From: JBKQVT01 sp963804825
GTDB taxonomy: Bacteria; Planctomycetota; Planctomycetia; Pirellulales; Thermoguttaceae
Direction: 5' to 3'
DNA length: 64,000 bases
NCBI GenBank assembly: GCA_963804825.1
Contig: CAWDRV010000003.1
Location: forward strand, 248,001 to 312,000
Shown here: positions 1-8,530 of the stretch, in pieces
Layout: each line of letters starts with the position of its first letter
Numbering within the stretch: position 1 is the stretch's first letter
Position numbers and translations under genes: made by a program
Notes under the pieces: generated by a model
Told to the model about the DNA's origin: nothing
Databases searched by the model: none
The model's input: only the letters and a program-made list of their open reading frames with translations

Positions 1-73
1 CCTCGGCCGCCTGGACCGCCGCCGACCAGAGAAGAATCGCCGCAATCGACGCTAGGGAAAGAAGTCGAGTCAT
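1..73 (-). CDS. N-terminus of a secreted protein (truncated by window edge)
   Basis: Only the first 24 codons are in the window, reading leftwards from an ATG at 73. They encode a textbook Sec signal peptide: MTRLL, a hydrophobic core SIAAILLW, then a small-residue cleavage site VQA followed by AE. An AGGAGA ribosome binding site lies about 11 nt upstream of the ATG. The mature protein and its function lie outside the window, so nothing more can be said. Confidence 0.75.
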   Translation of the reverse strand, partial: MTRLLSLASIAAILLWSAAVQAAE

Positions 74-551
74 GGGAGTTGAATCTCCTGAGGGGGTGAA
101 CCATCGCGGAAGGGACCAACGTTTCCGGCTACCGGAAATAATGATCCATCCGGACCCTTTTTGCAAGTGGGGGGTGGCTGCGGAGGGGGATGGCTGGGCG
201 GGGGCGGTTTTCTTGCCTCGTTCCCGTGGGCGTGAGAAACCCGGGAGAGGAGCCGGGGGCGTGAGAAACCCGGGAGAGGAGCCGGGGGCGTGAGAAACCT
301 GGGAGAGGAGCCGGGGGCGTGAGAAACCTGGGAGAGGAGCCGGGGGCGTGAGCCCTCGGATAACCTTGTCCCCACGGGAAGGGAGAAACCTACGCGGCCG
401 GGCGGGGTTTCATAGATCGGCGGCTGGCAAATCTACGACCTTTTGCGTGCCGCGGAGTCAAATATCCGGACGGGTAGCGTCGGCCCTTCGGTTGGACTAC
501 ACTGAAGGCTGTGCCTCGGTCCTTTGCCGAGCAGTCCTTCGACCACTGCCA
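74..551. other. Intergenic region between two divergent genes
   Basis: No convincing gene. It holds the 29-bp tandem repeat at 231-346 and the upstream region of the sigma factor gene. No clear promoter hexamers were recognised. Confidence 0.5.
231..346. repeat. 29-bp direct tandem repeat, four copies
   Basis: Four head-to-tail 29-bp units (231-259, 260-288, 289-317, 318-346), each starting CGTGAGAAAC and ending in GAGCCGGGGG. Units 1-2 and 3-4 differ by one C/T. A partial fifth unit (CGTGAG) follows. There are no spacers, so this is a minisatellite and not a CRISPR array. The GAGCCGGnGGCGTGAG part resembles the dispersed palindrome found elsewhere in the window (4852, 27790, 51857, 58007). 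Confidence 0.85.
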
Positions 552-1185
552 ATGACGAGGGTCGTTGTGGTCGTCAGTGAGTCGTCCGTCCGAAGATACG
601 TCCTGGATCCCGACGTGCGGCTGATGCTCGAAGTCCGCGACGACAGCGCCGCGGCCTTCGAGGAATTGGTGCTGCGCTACCAGTCCCGGTTGGTGCGGGT
701 GTTGGAGCACCTGGTGGGCAGCCGCGAGTTGGCCGAGGACCTGGCCCAAGAGGTGTTCTTGCGGATGTACCGGTCGCGGAAGCGGTACGTTCCCGGCGCC
801 AAGTTCGCCACCTGGTTGTTCACCATTGCCAACAACGCCGCGATGAACGCGCTGCGCAACCGGTCGCGGCGCCACGAGGTCCATTTGGCGGTGCAGGACG
901 GCAGCTCGACCGGCGCCCACCCGCTGGAAAAAATGATTGCCGCCAGCAGCAGCCAGATGCCGGCCCGGCAACTCGACAAGGCGGAAGTGCGCGAACGTGG
1001 TCCGCGTCGCCTTGGAGTCGCTCGGCCAGCGGCAGCGGCTGGCCGTCCTGCTGAATAAATTCGAGGGAATGAGTTACGCCGACATTGCCGAAACCATGGA
1101 GATGTCGCTCCAGGCCGTGAAGTCGTTGTTGTCGCGGGCCCGCGAAAACCTCCGCGAGGTGCTGGAACCGTACATCGAAGGATGA
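552..1185 (+). CDS. ECF-type RNA polymerase sigma factor (one frameshift)
   Basis: Extracytoplasmic-function sigma factor. Region 2 is clear at about residues 35-105 (EELVLRYQSRLVRVLEHLVG, DLAQEVFLRMYR, FATWLFTIANNAAMNALRNR). Region 4 is clear at the C-terminus (LNKFEGMSYADIAETMEMS, then VKSLLSRARENLREVLEPY). The two halves are in different frames, joined near 995-1000, where one extra G turns CGTGTCCGC into CGTGGTCCGC; removing it restores RERVRVALESLGQRQ. Start chosen at the ATG at 552 because the family begins shortly before DPDVRLML. It lies directly upstream of the anti-sigma gene, the usual sigma/anti-sigma arrangement. Target promoters unknown. Confidence 0.88.
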
Positions 1186-1328
1186 AGGATGAAGGCGGAA
1201 GGCGGCGCGGTTTGTGCGAAACCGCAAGCGTGCGGCCACATATGTTTTTTCCTTGATCCCAATTCCCGAAATCCCCAGTCCCGAAATCCCGAAATCCCGA
1301 AATCCCCAAATCCCAAAATCCCTCAGTT
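1186..1328. repeat. Degenerate short tandem repeats between sigma and anti-sigma genes
   Basis: GAAGGATGAAGGATGAAGGCGGAAGGC at the left, then TGCGAAACCGCAAGCGTGCGG (a short palindromic motif also near 27835, 46600 and 54741), then a run of CCCGAAAT/CCCCAAAT heptamers. The same AATCCCC heptamer run occurs at 27893-27925 before asnB. Confidence 0.7.
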
Positions 1329-2468
1329 ATGTCCGATCCGCACGACCAACTCGATCCGGCCGTCCAGGAACAACTGGTGGCCTACCTCGACGGCGAACTG
1401 GATGCCGACGCCAGCCGCCGCGTCGAGCAGTGGCTGGCCAATGATCCGCGGGTCCGCGCCGCCTTGCAGCGGCTGGATCGCACGTGGGAATTGCTCGACG
1501 AGTTGGAGACTCCGCTGGTGCGCGACGGCTTCACGCAAACGACGTTGGAGATGGTGGCGCTGGCGGCCGCCAAGGACGTGGAGCGTGCTCGGGCGGAGGT
1601 CCCGCGGCGACGCCGTCGCCGCGGGCTGCTGACGGCGGCGGGCCTGGCGGCGGCCGGACTGGCCGGCTTCCTGGCCGTCATGGCGATGTTGCCCGACCCC
1701 AACCGGCAACTGCTCCAAGACCTGCCCGTGCTGGAGAACCTCGACCAATACCGGGAGATCGACAGCCTTGACTTTCTGCGGCTGGCAGCCCATGAAAAGC
1801 TCTTCCCCGAGAACGGTGGCGGCGACGCCGACAGCAACGCCGACGCGGACGCCGACGCCCGGGAGGAAGCGGAATCGCTCGCCCAGCGGCGCGAACGGAT
1901 CAAGAACATGAGCCCCGCCCAGAAAGACCAATTGCTCAACCGGCAGCAGCAATTCCTGAAACTGGAACCGGCCGAGCAGCAGCGGGTGCGGCAGTTGCAC
2001 GAACAGCTCCAGCGCGATCCCGACGCCGGCAAGCTGCGCGACGTGCTGGGGCATTATTGCCAGTGGCTGGCCGTGTTGCCGGCGTATCGTCAGGCCGAGT
2101 TGAAGGAAGCGCCGCCGGCGCAGCGGGTCCGGCAGATCAAGGTCATTGAAGCGATGCAAGCGGTCGCGGCGGCCCGGCAGCACAACGCCGAGGACCACCC
2201 GGCGTTGCCCCGCCAGATCGACCGCCGCTGGCCGCCGTACGAACCGTTGGCCCGCTACTTCGAGTTTCAACTGGGCGACCAACAGCGGGACCGCCTGATG
2301 CGCTTGCCCGGCGAGGAAATGCAGCAGCGCGTGCGGAAGTTGTTCGAGCAGCGTCAGCAGCAGCAGCGGTTGCGGGCGGCCTTCGAGCGGTCCCAACATG
2401 GGAAGAAGCCGGCGGCGCACCCGCCGCGGCCGGAAAAGCCGACGGAAGAAAAGACGGAGAAGAAATAG
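1329..2468 (+). CDS. Membrane-anchored anti-sigma factor-like protein
   Basis: 379 residues. The N-terminal ~90 residues (LVAYLDGELDADASRRVEQW, ANDPRVRAALQ) look like an anti-sigma N-terminal domain but lack the zinc HxxxCxxC motif. Basic RRRRRRG and a hydrophobic segment (about residues 100-120, LLTAAGLAAAGLAGFLAVMA) form one membrane helix. The rest is a charged, Q- and R-rich extracytoplasmic domain with helices like NRQQQFLKLEPAEQQRVRQL, resembling DUF3106-type sequences. It follows the sigma gene on the same strand, so it most likely tethers that sigma factor. An Asp/Asn-Ala tract (about residues 165-175) is low complexity. Confidence 0.8.
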   Translation: MSDPHDQLDPAVQEQLVAYLDGELDADASRRVEQWLANDPRVRAALQRLDRTWELLDELETPLVRDGFTQTTLEMVALAAAKDVERARAEVPRRRRRRGLLTAAGLAAAGLAGFLAVMAMLPDPNRQLLQDLPVLENLDQYREIDSLDFLRLAAHEKLFPENGGGDADSNADADADAREEAESLAQRRERIKNMSPAQKDQLLNRQQQFLKLEPAEQQRVRQLHEQLQRDPDAGKLRDVLGHYCQWLAVLPAYRQAELKEAPPAQRVRQIKVIEAMQAVAAARQHNAEDHPALPRQIDRRWPPYEPLARYFEFQLGDQQRDRLMRLPGEEMQQRVRKLFEQRQQQQRLRAAFERSQHGKKPAAHPPRPEKPTEEKTEKK

Positions 2469-2472
2469 ATTT

Positions 2473-2576
2473 GTAGGGTGGGTCGACGGGCACCGACGCG
2501 AAGCGTTGGTCGGCGGAGACCCACCATGAGTCTTTCGCGGATTTTGGTGGGTCTCGCTGCGCTTGACCCACCCTAC
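2473..2576. repeat. 104-bp nested palindromic element, copy 1
   Basis: Outer arms GTAGGGTGGGTC and GACCCACCCTAC enclose an inner stem ACCCACC / GGTGGGT with loop ATGAGTCTTTCGCGGATTTT. A second copy is at 4742-4844 and a decayed one at 17731-17843. It gives spurious reading frames of the type VGWVKRSETH, which I do not call as genes. Compared with copy 2 the core is inverted relative to the arms. Confidence 0.9.
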
Positions 2577-2601
2577 CGCGGTTTCCTCCAACGGAAAGGA
2601 A

Positions 2602-3714
2602 TCAGGGCTTGGCGCTGCTGGCCACCGCCGGCAACCACGTGCAGAGGTAATACGCCCGCGGCGAGGACATCTCGAGCAAGGCGCGGAGATCGAGCGTCGC
2701 GCGGCCCTCGCTTTGCGCGCCCATGAGGACGCTGACGAGGCTTGGCTCGGGCTTGTATTGCACCACTTTGACCTCGCCGGGCTTCAGCTTGGCCAACTCG
2801 ATCGCCCGATCGACGGCGTCCTCGACGAAGCCGATCTCGTCGACCAGGCCGTTGTCTTTGGCTTGTTTGGCGGTGTAGATTTGGCCGGTCGCCAGCTTGT
2901 CCACGGTCGCCTTATCGAGCTTGGGACGTCCCGAGCGGACGACTTCCTTGAATCCGTCAAAGCTTTGGTCAACGATGTCCTGGAAAATTTTGCGTTCCTT
3001 CCCGATCAAGGGCCGCGAAAGGCTGCCCATCCCCTTCAGCGGCGCGCTGAGGACCGAATCCTCCTTGGCGCCGATCTTGTCCATCAAGCCGGCCAGGTCG
3101 TAGTGCGGAATGAGCACGCCGATCGAGCCGGTGAAGGTCGTCGGCTCGGCGAAAATAGTGTCGGGCTCATGGCCGACGGCCATCGCGACGTAATATCCGC
3201 CGCTGGCCGCCATGCCGCCCATGCTCACGACCAGGGGAATCTTCCGCTCGCCCAGCATGACGCGGAGGTGGTGGTAGATGTAATCGCTGCCGCTGACGCT
3301 TCCGCCGGGCGAATCGACGCGCAGCACGACGGCCTTGACGTTTTCATCCTTCATGACGTGGTCGATCTGCCGCTTCACGAAGCTGTCGGCATCCGGGATG
3401 CCCCCGATGGCCGGGATGGCCCCGATGATCCCTTCCACGGTGATGATGGCGACCTTGGGAACCGCCCGGGCGTTGTGCGAGACAAATCGCTCCTGGACGC
3501 GGGAGTCGGCCCCCAGCGACGACAGCCCGATCAAGGCCAGCAATCCGAAATTCAGCAGCACGGAACCGAGAAAGACGAGGACAAAAAGCCCCATCAGCAG
3601 CCGGCCGAAAAAACCGCGCCGCGGCCGGGGCGGGGCGGGCGGCGGCTGGCGGACGGCTTGCGCCGGGACGAGCGGTTCTGGGCTCTGGGCTCCCGCGGGG
3701 GGGGTGGCGTCCAT
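2602..3714 (-). CDS. sppA: Signal peptide peptidase SppA (S49 serine protease)
   Basis: 370 residues, single-domain (36K-type) SppA. A proline-rich cytoplasmic N-terminus is followed by a membrane helix (about 37-66). The protease core has the family block LRVDSPGGSV, the nucleophile Ser171 in GMAASGGYYVAM, the GSIGV block, and the general base Lys227 in SAPLKGMGS, spaced like the Ser/Lys dyad of the Bacillus enzyme. It degrades cleaved signal peptides in the membrane. Start at the ATG at 3714 has GGAAAGGAT just upstream. It is convergent with the sigma/anti-sigma pair and divergent from the isomerase gene. Confidence 0.93.
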   Translation of the reverse strand: MDATPPAGAQSPEPLVPAQAVRQPPPAPPRPRRGFFGRLLMGLFVLVFLGSVLLNFGLLALIGLSSLGADSRVQERFVSHNARAVPKVAIITVEGIIGAIPAIGGIPDADSFVKRQIDHVMKDENVKAVVLRVDSPGGSVSGSDYIYHHLRVMLGERKIPLVVSMGGMAASGGYYVAMAVGHEPDTIFAEPTTFTGSIGVLIPHYDLAGLMDKIGAKEDSVLSAPLKGMGSLSRPLIGKERKIFQDIVDQSFDGFKEVVRSGRPKLDKATVDKLATGQIYTAKQAKDNGLVDEIGFVEDAVDRAIELAKLKPGEVKVVQYKPEPSLVSVLMGAQSEGRATLDLRALLEMSSPRAYYLCTWLPAVASSAKP

Positions 3715-3968
3715 GACAATATCCTTTCCAAGAAGGAGGCGGCGCGTGGAAAGCCCCATTCTACCCCGCCTCCCCCTCCAGGCAATGCCCTCCGAGCCAG
3801 TGCGGCCGCCGCTGGCCGTTCGCCGCTGGTGTTGCCTTCCAGGGCCGTCCGGCGGTAAGCTATGGGCCTGAAACGCCGGCAACGCCGGCACCGCGGGGCG
3901 CGACAACCGTGGGGAGCCACCCGGCGGCCCGCACCTTGAACACCACCCCCCTCCCGAGGAATCTGCCC

Positions 3969-4721
3969 GTGTTTGTTGCCGCTTCCACTCGATGTTTCGC
4001 CGACCTTTCCCTTGACGCCGCGTTGCAGCGGCTGGTCAACCTGGAATACACGAGCGTGGAAATCATGATCCATGAATCGGAGGGCCATTTGCGGCCTTCC
4101 GAGGTGCTGGCCGATACGGACGGCGCCATTCGGACCTGCCGCCAGACGCAACGCCTCACCCCGTGCGCGTTCAGCGTGGACATGGAAATCACGGACGAGC
4201 AGGAGTATTACGCCCGGTTCGCCGCGTGCTGCAAGGTGGCCAAGGCGGTCAAGGTGGTCACGCTGACGGTTCGGGCGGCCGAATTGGGAACTCCCTTCAA
4301 CGCCGAAGTCGAGCGATTGCGGGCCCTGGCCGGCATCGCCTCGATGGAAGGCGTCCGCGTCGGCCTGTTGACCGAGGCCGGACGGATGTCGCAAGACCCC
4401 GACACCGCGGTCGTGCTTTGCGACAGCGTGCCGGGCCTGGGCATCTCGCTGGACCCCAGCCATTACATCTGTGGCCCGCATCGCGGCGGCAACTTCGAAC
4501 AGGTGATGAAATACGTCTATCACGTCCGGCTGCGCGACACCAGCAAGGACCAGTTGCAGGTCCGCGTCGGACAGGGCGAGGTCGAATACGGACGGCTCAT
4601 CAATCAACTGAACAAGGTCGGCTACGATCGGGCGTTGTGCGTCGACATCCTGCCGATGGCCGACGCGGACCAATTCGCCGAGTTGCGCAAAATGCGGCTG
4701 TTGTTGGAGAGCCTGCTGTAG
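3969..4721 (+). CDS. Sugar phosphate isomerase/epimerase family protein (AP endonuclease 2-like TIM barrel)
   Basis: 250 residues from a GTG at 3969, chosen because CCGAGGA lies about 10 nt upstream and homologues start at FVAASTRCFADLSLDAALQR. Features of the xylose isomerase-like TIM barrel: VEIMIHE near the N-terminus (metal Glu), VGLLTEAG, GISLDPSHYICGP with metal-binding Asp/His, YHVRLRDTS, and a final VGQGEVEYGRL followed by YDRALCVDIL. Substrate cannot be told from sequence. Divergent from sppA with about 250 bp between starts. Confidence 0.8.
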   Translation: MFVAASTRCFADLSLDAALQRLVNLEYTSVEIMIHESEGHLRPSEVLADTDGAIRTCRQTQRLTPCAFSVDMEITDEQEYYARFAACCKVAKAVKVVTLTVRAAELGTPFNAEVERLRALAGIASMEGVRVGLLTEAGRMSQDPDTAVVLCDSVPGLGISLDPSHYICGPHRGGNFEQVMKYVYHVRLRDTSKDQLQVRVGQGEVEYGRLINQLNKVGYDRALCVDILPMADADQFAELRKMRLLLESLL

Positions 4722-4741
4722 GGCGCCGGCGCCGCAGAATG

Positions 4742-4844
4742 GTAGGGTGGGTCAAGCGCAGCGAGACCCACCATGAGTGTTTCGCGGAAATTGGTGGGTC
4801 TTGCCGACCAACGCTTCGCGTCGGTGCCCGTCAACCCACCCTAC
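4742..4844. repeat. Nested palindromic element, copy 2 (core inverted relative to arms)
   Basis: Same element as 2473-2576. The central ACCCACC-loop-GGTGGGT reads in the same direction as copy 1, but the flanking arms are exchanged: the GACGGGCACCGACGCGAAGC arm is on the left in copy 1 and on the right (reverse complement) in copy 2. Confidence 0.9.
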
Positions 4845-4851
4845 ACGCCCG

Positions 4852-4898
4852 GTGAGCCGGAGACGTAAGTTTTGTGAGCCGGAGACGTAAGTCTCCGG
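4852..4898. repeat. GAGCCGGAGACGTAAG palindrome, tandem copy
   Basis: Two head-to-tail copies of GTGAGCCGGAGACGTAAG, the second closed by TCTCCGG to make a short hairpin. It belongs to the GAGCCGGAGGCGTnAGCCTCCGG family seen at 27790, 51857 and 58007/59995. It lies just upstream of the HEAT gene and its AAGGAGG ribosome binding site (4914-4920). Confidence 0.8.
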
Positions 4899-4928
4899 AT
4901 TAGCCGCAACCGCAAGGAGGAACGAACC

Positions 4929-7900
4929 GTGAAAGGATTCAGCCCGCTGCTGGGCGTCACTCTCGCCGCTCTCGCCGTTCTCGCAGTCTTTGCCGTTCCT
5001 CTTGGGGCCGCGGATAAGGCGCCCGCCGCATCCCCGAACAGGGAACCGACCTACCAGGGAAAACCTCTGAGCCATTGGGTGGCCCAGACGAAGGACAAGA
5101 ATCCGGCCGTGCGGGCCGAGGGCTTCAAAGCGTTGTACCAAATGGGGCCGGCGGGCTTCGCGGAAATTATTAAACTGCTGGGAGACGAGGACCGGGCGGT
5201 CCGCGAGAGGGCCGCTCACGAGGTGGCCAGCGCAAGTCCCGACGCCAAGGCAGCCATCCTGCCCTTTCTTGGATTGCTTCAGAACGAGCGACGGCTGGCT
5301 GGCACCAACGCCGCCGCGGCCCTCCGTGACATGCGTGCCGCGGCGAAAACCTCCATCCCTGCGCTGAAGGAACTGCTTCGACACAAGAACCGGGGCGTTC
5401 GGGGCCAAGCGGCCCTGTTCCTCGCGGTCATGGCCCCCGACGTGAAAGACGGCATCCCCGTCCTCACCGAGATGCTTCGAGACAAGGATCCCGGGGTTCG
5501 TCTCGCCGCCACGGAGGCCCTGGTGCTGGTGGATGAGAAACGCGGCATCGCGGCCCGTATCGAACTGATCAAAGACAAGGAAATGTCGGGGGCCCGCCAG
5601 TGGGTCGCCATGGAGCTGGCAGCGATGGGACCCAAGGCGAAAGCAGCCGTCCCGGCGCTGACCGAGTTGCTGCGGGACAAGGATTCGACCGTGAAGTGCC
5701 TCGCCGCCGGCGCTGAGCGGGATCGGGCCGGAGGCGAAATCGGCCATTCCCGCGCTCACGGAATTGCTCGAGGACAAGGATGTGATCAACGTCCGGCTGG
5801 CAGCCGCCGAGGCCCTGGGCAACATGGGACCCGATGCCAAGACCGCCGTCCCGGCGCTTGTGAAGATGTTGCAAGAAAAACCTCCAACTCCAGAAAGCGA
5901 CTTTCGCGGTTCCGTCGCCTGGGCCCTCGGCCGGATCGGTCCGGAGGCGAAGGCGGCCATTCCGACCCTGATCGAACTCCTCGCTAATGATCGCGTTCGT
6001 ATTTACGCCGCCCACGCGCTGCGTCGCATGGGACCCGATGCCAAGACGGCCATCCCGGCGCTTAAGGAATTGCTCGCGGACGACGATGGAGGCACGCGCT
6101 GGGCTGCCGCCCTGGCCGTTAGGAAGCTGGATGCAACCCAGCACATTCCGCCCCCCACCGAACTGGTAGGGCTTGGTTGCCAATATGCAATCATCATGGA
6201 CATTGGGGAGAAATACGAGGACCATGATGCGCTCCTTCCGCTGCTGCAAAGCAAGGAATGGGACGATCGGTTTATAGCCGCCCTGGCCCTGGGCATGGAC
6301 GAAGGAGGCGGCAGGAAGCCGGTCCTTCCGCCGCTGCTCGGATTGCTTCACGATGACGACGTATACGTTCGCGTGGCGGCCATTTGGGTCCTTGGCCGCT
6401 GCGGGCCCGGGGCGAAAACCGCCGTCCCGGCCCTCACCGAACTGCTCCGCGACAAAGACGAGCAAGTTCGCAAGGCGGCCGCCGACGCCCTGAAAAACAT
6501 CAAGGAGGGTATTGCGGCCGTATCAAAGCTCGAACCGAAGGCGCCCGCCCCGAACGAACCAACCTACCAGGGAAGACCCCTGAGCCAGTGGGCGGCCTTT
6601 GCAACGGACAACGATCCATTCTTGCAAGCCGAGGGCATCGCAGCGCTGGCGGAAATGGGGCCGGCGGGCGTGGCGGAAATCATTAAACTGCTGCGAGACA
6701 AGGATTGGACGGTCCGCATGATCACCGCTCGAAATCTGGCGAACGCAGCTCCTCGGGCCAAGGCTGCCATCCCGGCCCTTGTCGAATTGCTTGCGGACGA
6801 CCAAGGGCAAGTTCGCTCCGCCGCCGCCGCGGCCATCCGTGGCATGCGTTCCGAGGCGAAAACCACCACCCCCGCCCTCAAGGAACTGCTTCGACACAAG
6901 GACCCGGGCGTTCGGGGCCAAGCAGCCGCATTGCTCGCGGACATAGCCCCCGACGTGAAAGACGGCATCCCGGCCCTCACCGAGATGCTTCGAGACAAGG
7001 ATTCCAAGCTTCGTTACGCCGCCGCCGGGGCCCTGATGCGGGTGGATGAGAAACGCGGCATCGCGGCACGTATCGAACTGCTCAAAGACAAGGACGTGGG
7101 GACCCGCGCTTGGATCGTCCAAGATTTGGGAATGATGGGACCCAAGGCGAAAGCAGCCGTCCCGGCGATTACCGAATTGCTGCGGGACAAGGATCCGACC
7201 GTGAAGTGGCTCGCCGCCGTCGCGCTGGGCCGGATCGGTCCGGAGGCGAAATCGGCCATTCCCGCGCTCATGGAATTGCTCGAGGACGAGACCGCGGACG
7301 CCCGGGAGTCAGCCGTCGTGGGCCTGGAGAGCGGGGACGCCCGGAGGGCAGCCGCCGTGGCCCTGGGCAGCATGGGACCCGACGCCAAGGCAGCCGTCCC
7401 GGCGCTGCTGAAAATGTTGCGGAGCGAAAGCGACAATCGCGGTTCCGTCGCCTGGGCCCTCGGCCGGATCGGTCCGGAGGCGAAGTCGGCCATCCCGACC
7501 CTGATCGAACTTCTCGGATCGGATGGTCCCCATATTTACCATGACGCCCGTATTGACGCGGCCCACGCGCTGCGTCGCATGGGACCCGATGCAAAGACGG
7601 CCGTCCCGGCGCTTGTGAAATTGCTCGCCGACGACGATGAAGTCATGCGTTGCGCTGCCGCCCTGGCCATTAGGAAGCTGGATGCAACCCAGCACATCCC
7701 ACTCCCCACCGAACTGGTAGGGTATGGTTGCCAATGTGCAATCATCATGGACCTTGGGGAAGAAATTGGGGACCATGACGGGCTCCTTCCGCTGCTGCAA
7801 AGCAAAGAATGGGACGTTCGGTTGACAGCCGCTATGGCCCTGGGCACGATAGGATACTTGTCGGATCCGGCGGCCGTTCCGGCGCTGACCGGGCTGCTTC

Positions 7901-8145
7901 ACGACGAGGACGTGTACGTTCGCGTGGCGGCCATTTGGGCCCTCGGCCAGCGCGGGCCCGAGGCGCAAGCCGCCATCCCGGCCCTCACCGACCTGCTCCG
8001 CGACAAAGACGAGCAAGTTCGCAAGGCGGCCGCCGACGCCCTGGAAAAAATCAAGGCGACGGGAGGCCGCCCAGCCACCTCCCCCTCACCCCCAACCCCT
8101 CTCCCACAAGGGGCGAGGGGAGCAAGCGGGCGGCCCTCACCCTAA
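4929..8145 (+). CDS. Secreted HEAT-repeat (PBS-lyase type) protein with internal duplication; one frameshift
   Basis: About 1070 residues after correcting one frameshift near 5707 (net loss of 2 or gain of 1 relative to the parallel copy at 7210-7235). GTG start at 4929 with AAGGAGG 8 nt upstream. Signal peptide: MKGFSPLLGVTLAALAVLAV, then AVPLGAADKA. The rest is roughly 26 HEAT repeats of the form MGPDAKTAVPALVKMLxDxD plus VRxAAAxALGxxG. The protein is two homologous halves of ~1.5 kb, each opening NEPTYQGxPLSxW (about 5041 and 6557). Such scaffolds bind proteins; no catalytic domain is visible. The last ~25 residues (PTPLPQGARGASG) are read from the intergenic CTCACCC/GGGCGAGGGG repeat. Confidence 0.85.
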
Positions 8146-8150
8146 CCCCA
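8081..8150. repeat. CCCTCACCC..CTCTCCC / GGGGCGAGGGG dispersed repeat
   Basis: Stem CCCCTCTCCC / GGGGCGAGGGG and a trailing CCCTCACCCTAACCCC. Its left part overlaps the 3' end of the HEAT gene. Related copies: 8482-8530, 12940-13040, 19378-19412, 21957-22090, 39380-39440, 41285-41332. Confidence 0.8.
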
Positions 8151-8481
8151 ATACCGTTGAATTAGTCGTAAGTATCTTGTTGCGAATTGGTTATGAATCG
8201 CCACTGTCCGTCAGTCCCGGAGGGACGGTTGACAATAGCCCAGCACTTCAGTGCTGGGTAAGCAGTTGAAGCAAACGTTGCGTCAGTCCCGGAGGGACGG
8301 TTGAAGTGGGGCGATTTCGCCGGGCCTCAATCGTCCCTACGGGACTCCATGAAATCCTTCCCTGCCCATGATCCCAGCAGTAAACTGCTGGGCTATTATC
8401 AATCGTCCCTCCGGGACGGAGACCCGCGGCCAACGCAATAACTACTTGAAAATAAACAACTTGCGACTATTTCAACGGTAT
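8151..8481. mobile_element. MITE-like palindromic element with 23-bp terminal inverted repeats
   Basis: 331 bp, no coding capacity. Ends: ATACCGTTGAATTAGTCGTA at 8151 and its imperfect reverse complement (ATACCGTTGAAATAGTCGCA read from 8481), 21 of 23 positions matching. Inside are nested inverted repeats: AGTCCCGGAGGGACGGTTGA twice (near 8212 and 8283) against TCAATCGTCCCTCCGGGAC (8399), and AATAGCCCAGCAC..GTGCTGGG (8236) against CCCAGCAGTAAACTGCTGGG (8373). A fragment of the terminus, AATACCGTTGAATTATAG, recurs at 12971 beside the same TAGGGTCA junction. Fossil or non-autonomous element is an inference. Confidence 0.7.
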
Positions 8482-8530
8482 TGACCCTAACCCTCTCCCG
8501 GAGGGAGAGGGGACCAGGCGGCCGGCCCTC
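8482..8530. repeat. CTAACCCTCTCCC/GGGAGAGGGG dispersed repeat
   Basis: TGACCCTAACCCTCTCCCGG AGGGAGAGGGG abuts the right end of the palindromic element and runs to the stop codon of the beta-CASP gene. Confidence 0.75.

Noticed and set aside
231..346. Possible CRISPR array (four 29-bp repeats)
   Set aside because: Units are directly adjacent with no spacers, and no cas genes are in the window.
2473..4844. Reading frames of the type GWVKRSETHQNPRKTHGG as small proteins
   Set aside because: They are translations of the 104-bp palindromic element, appear on both strands and lack ribosome binding sites.
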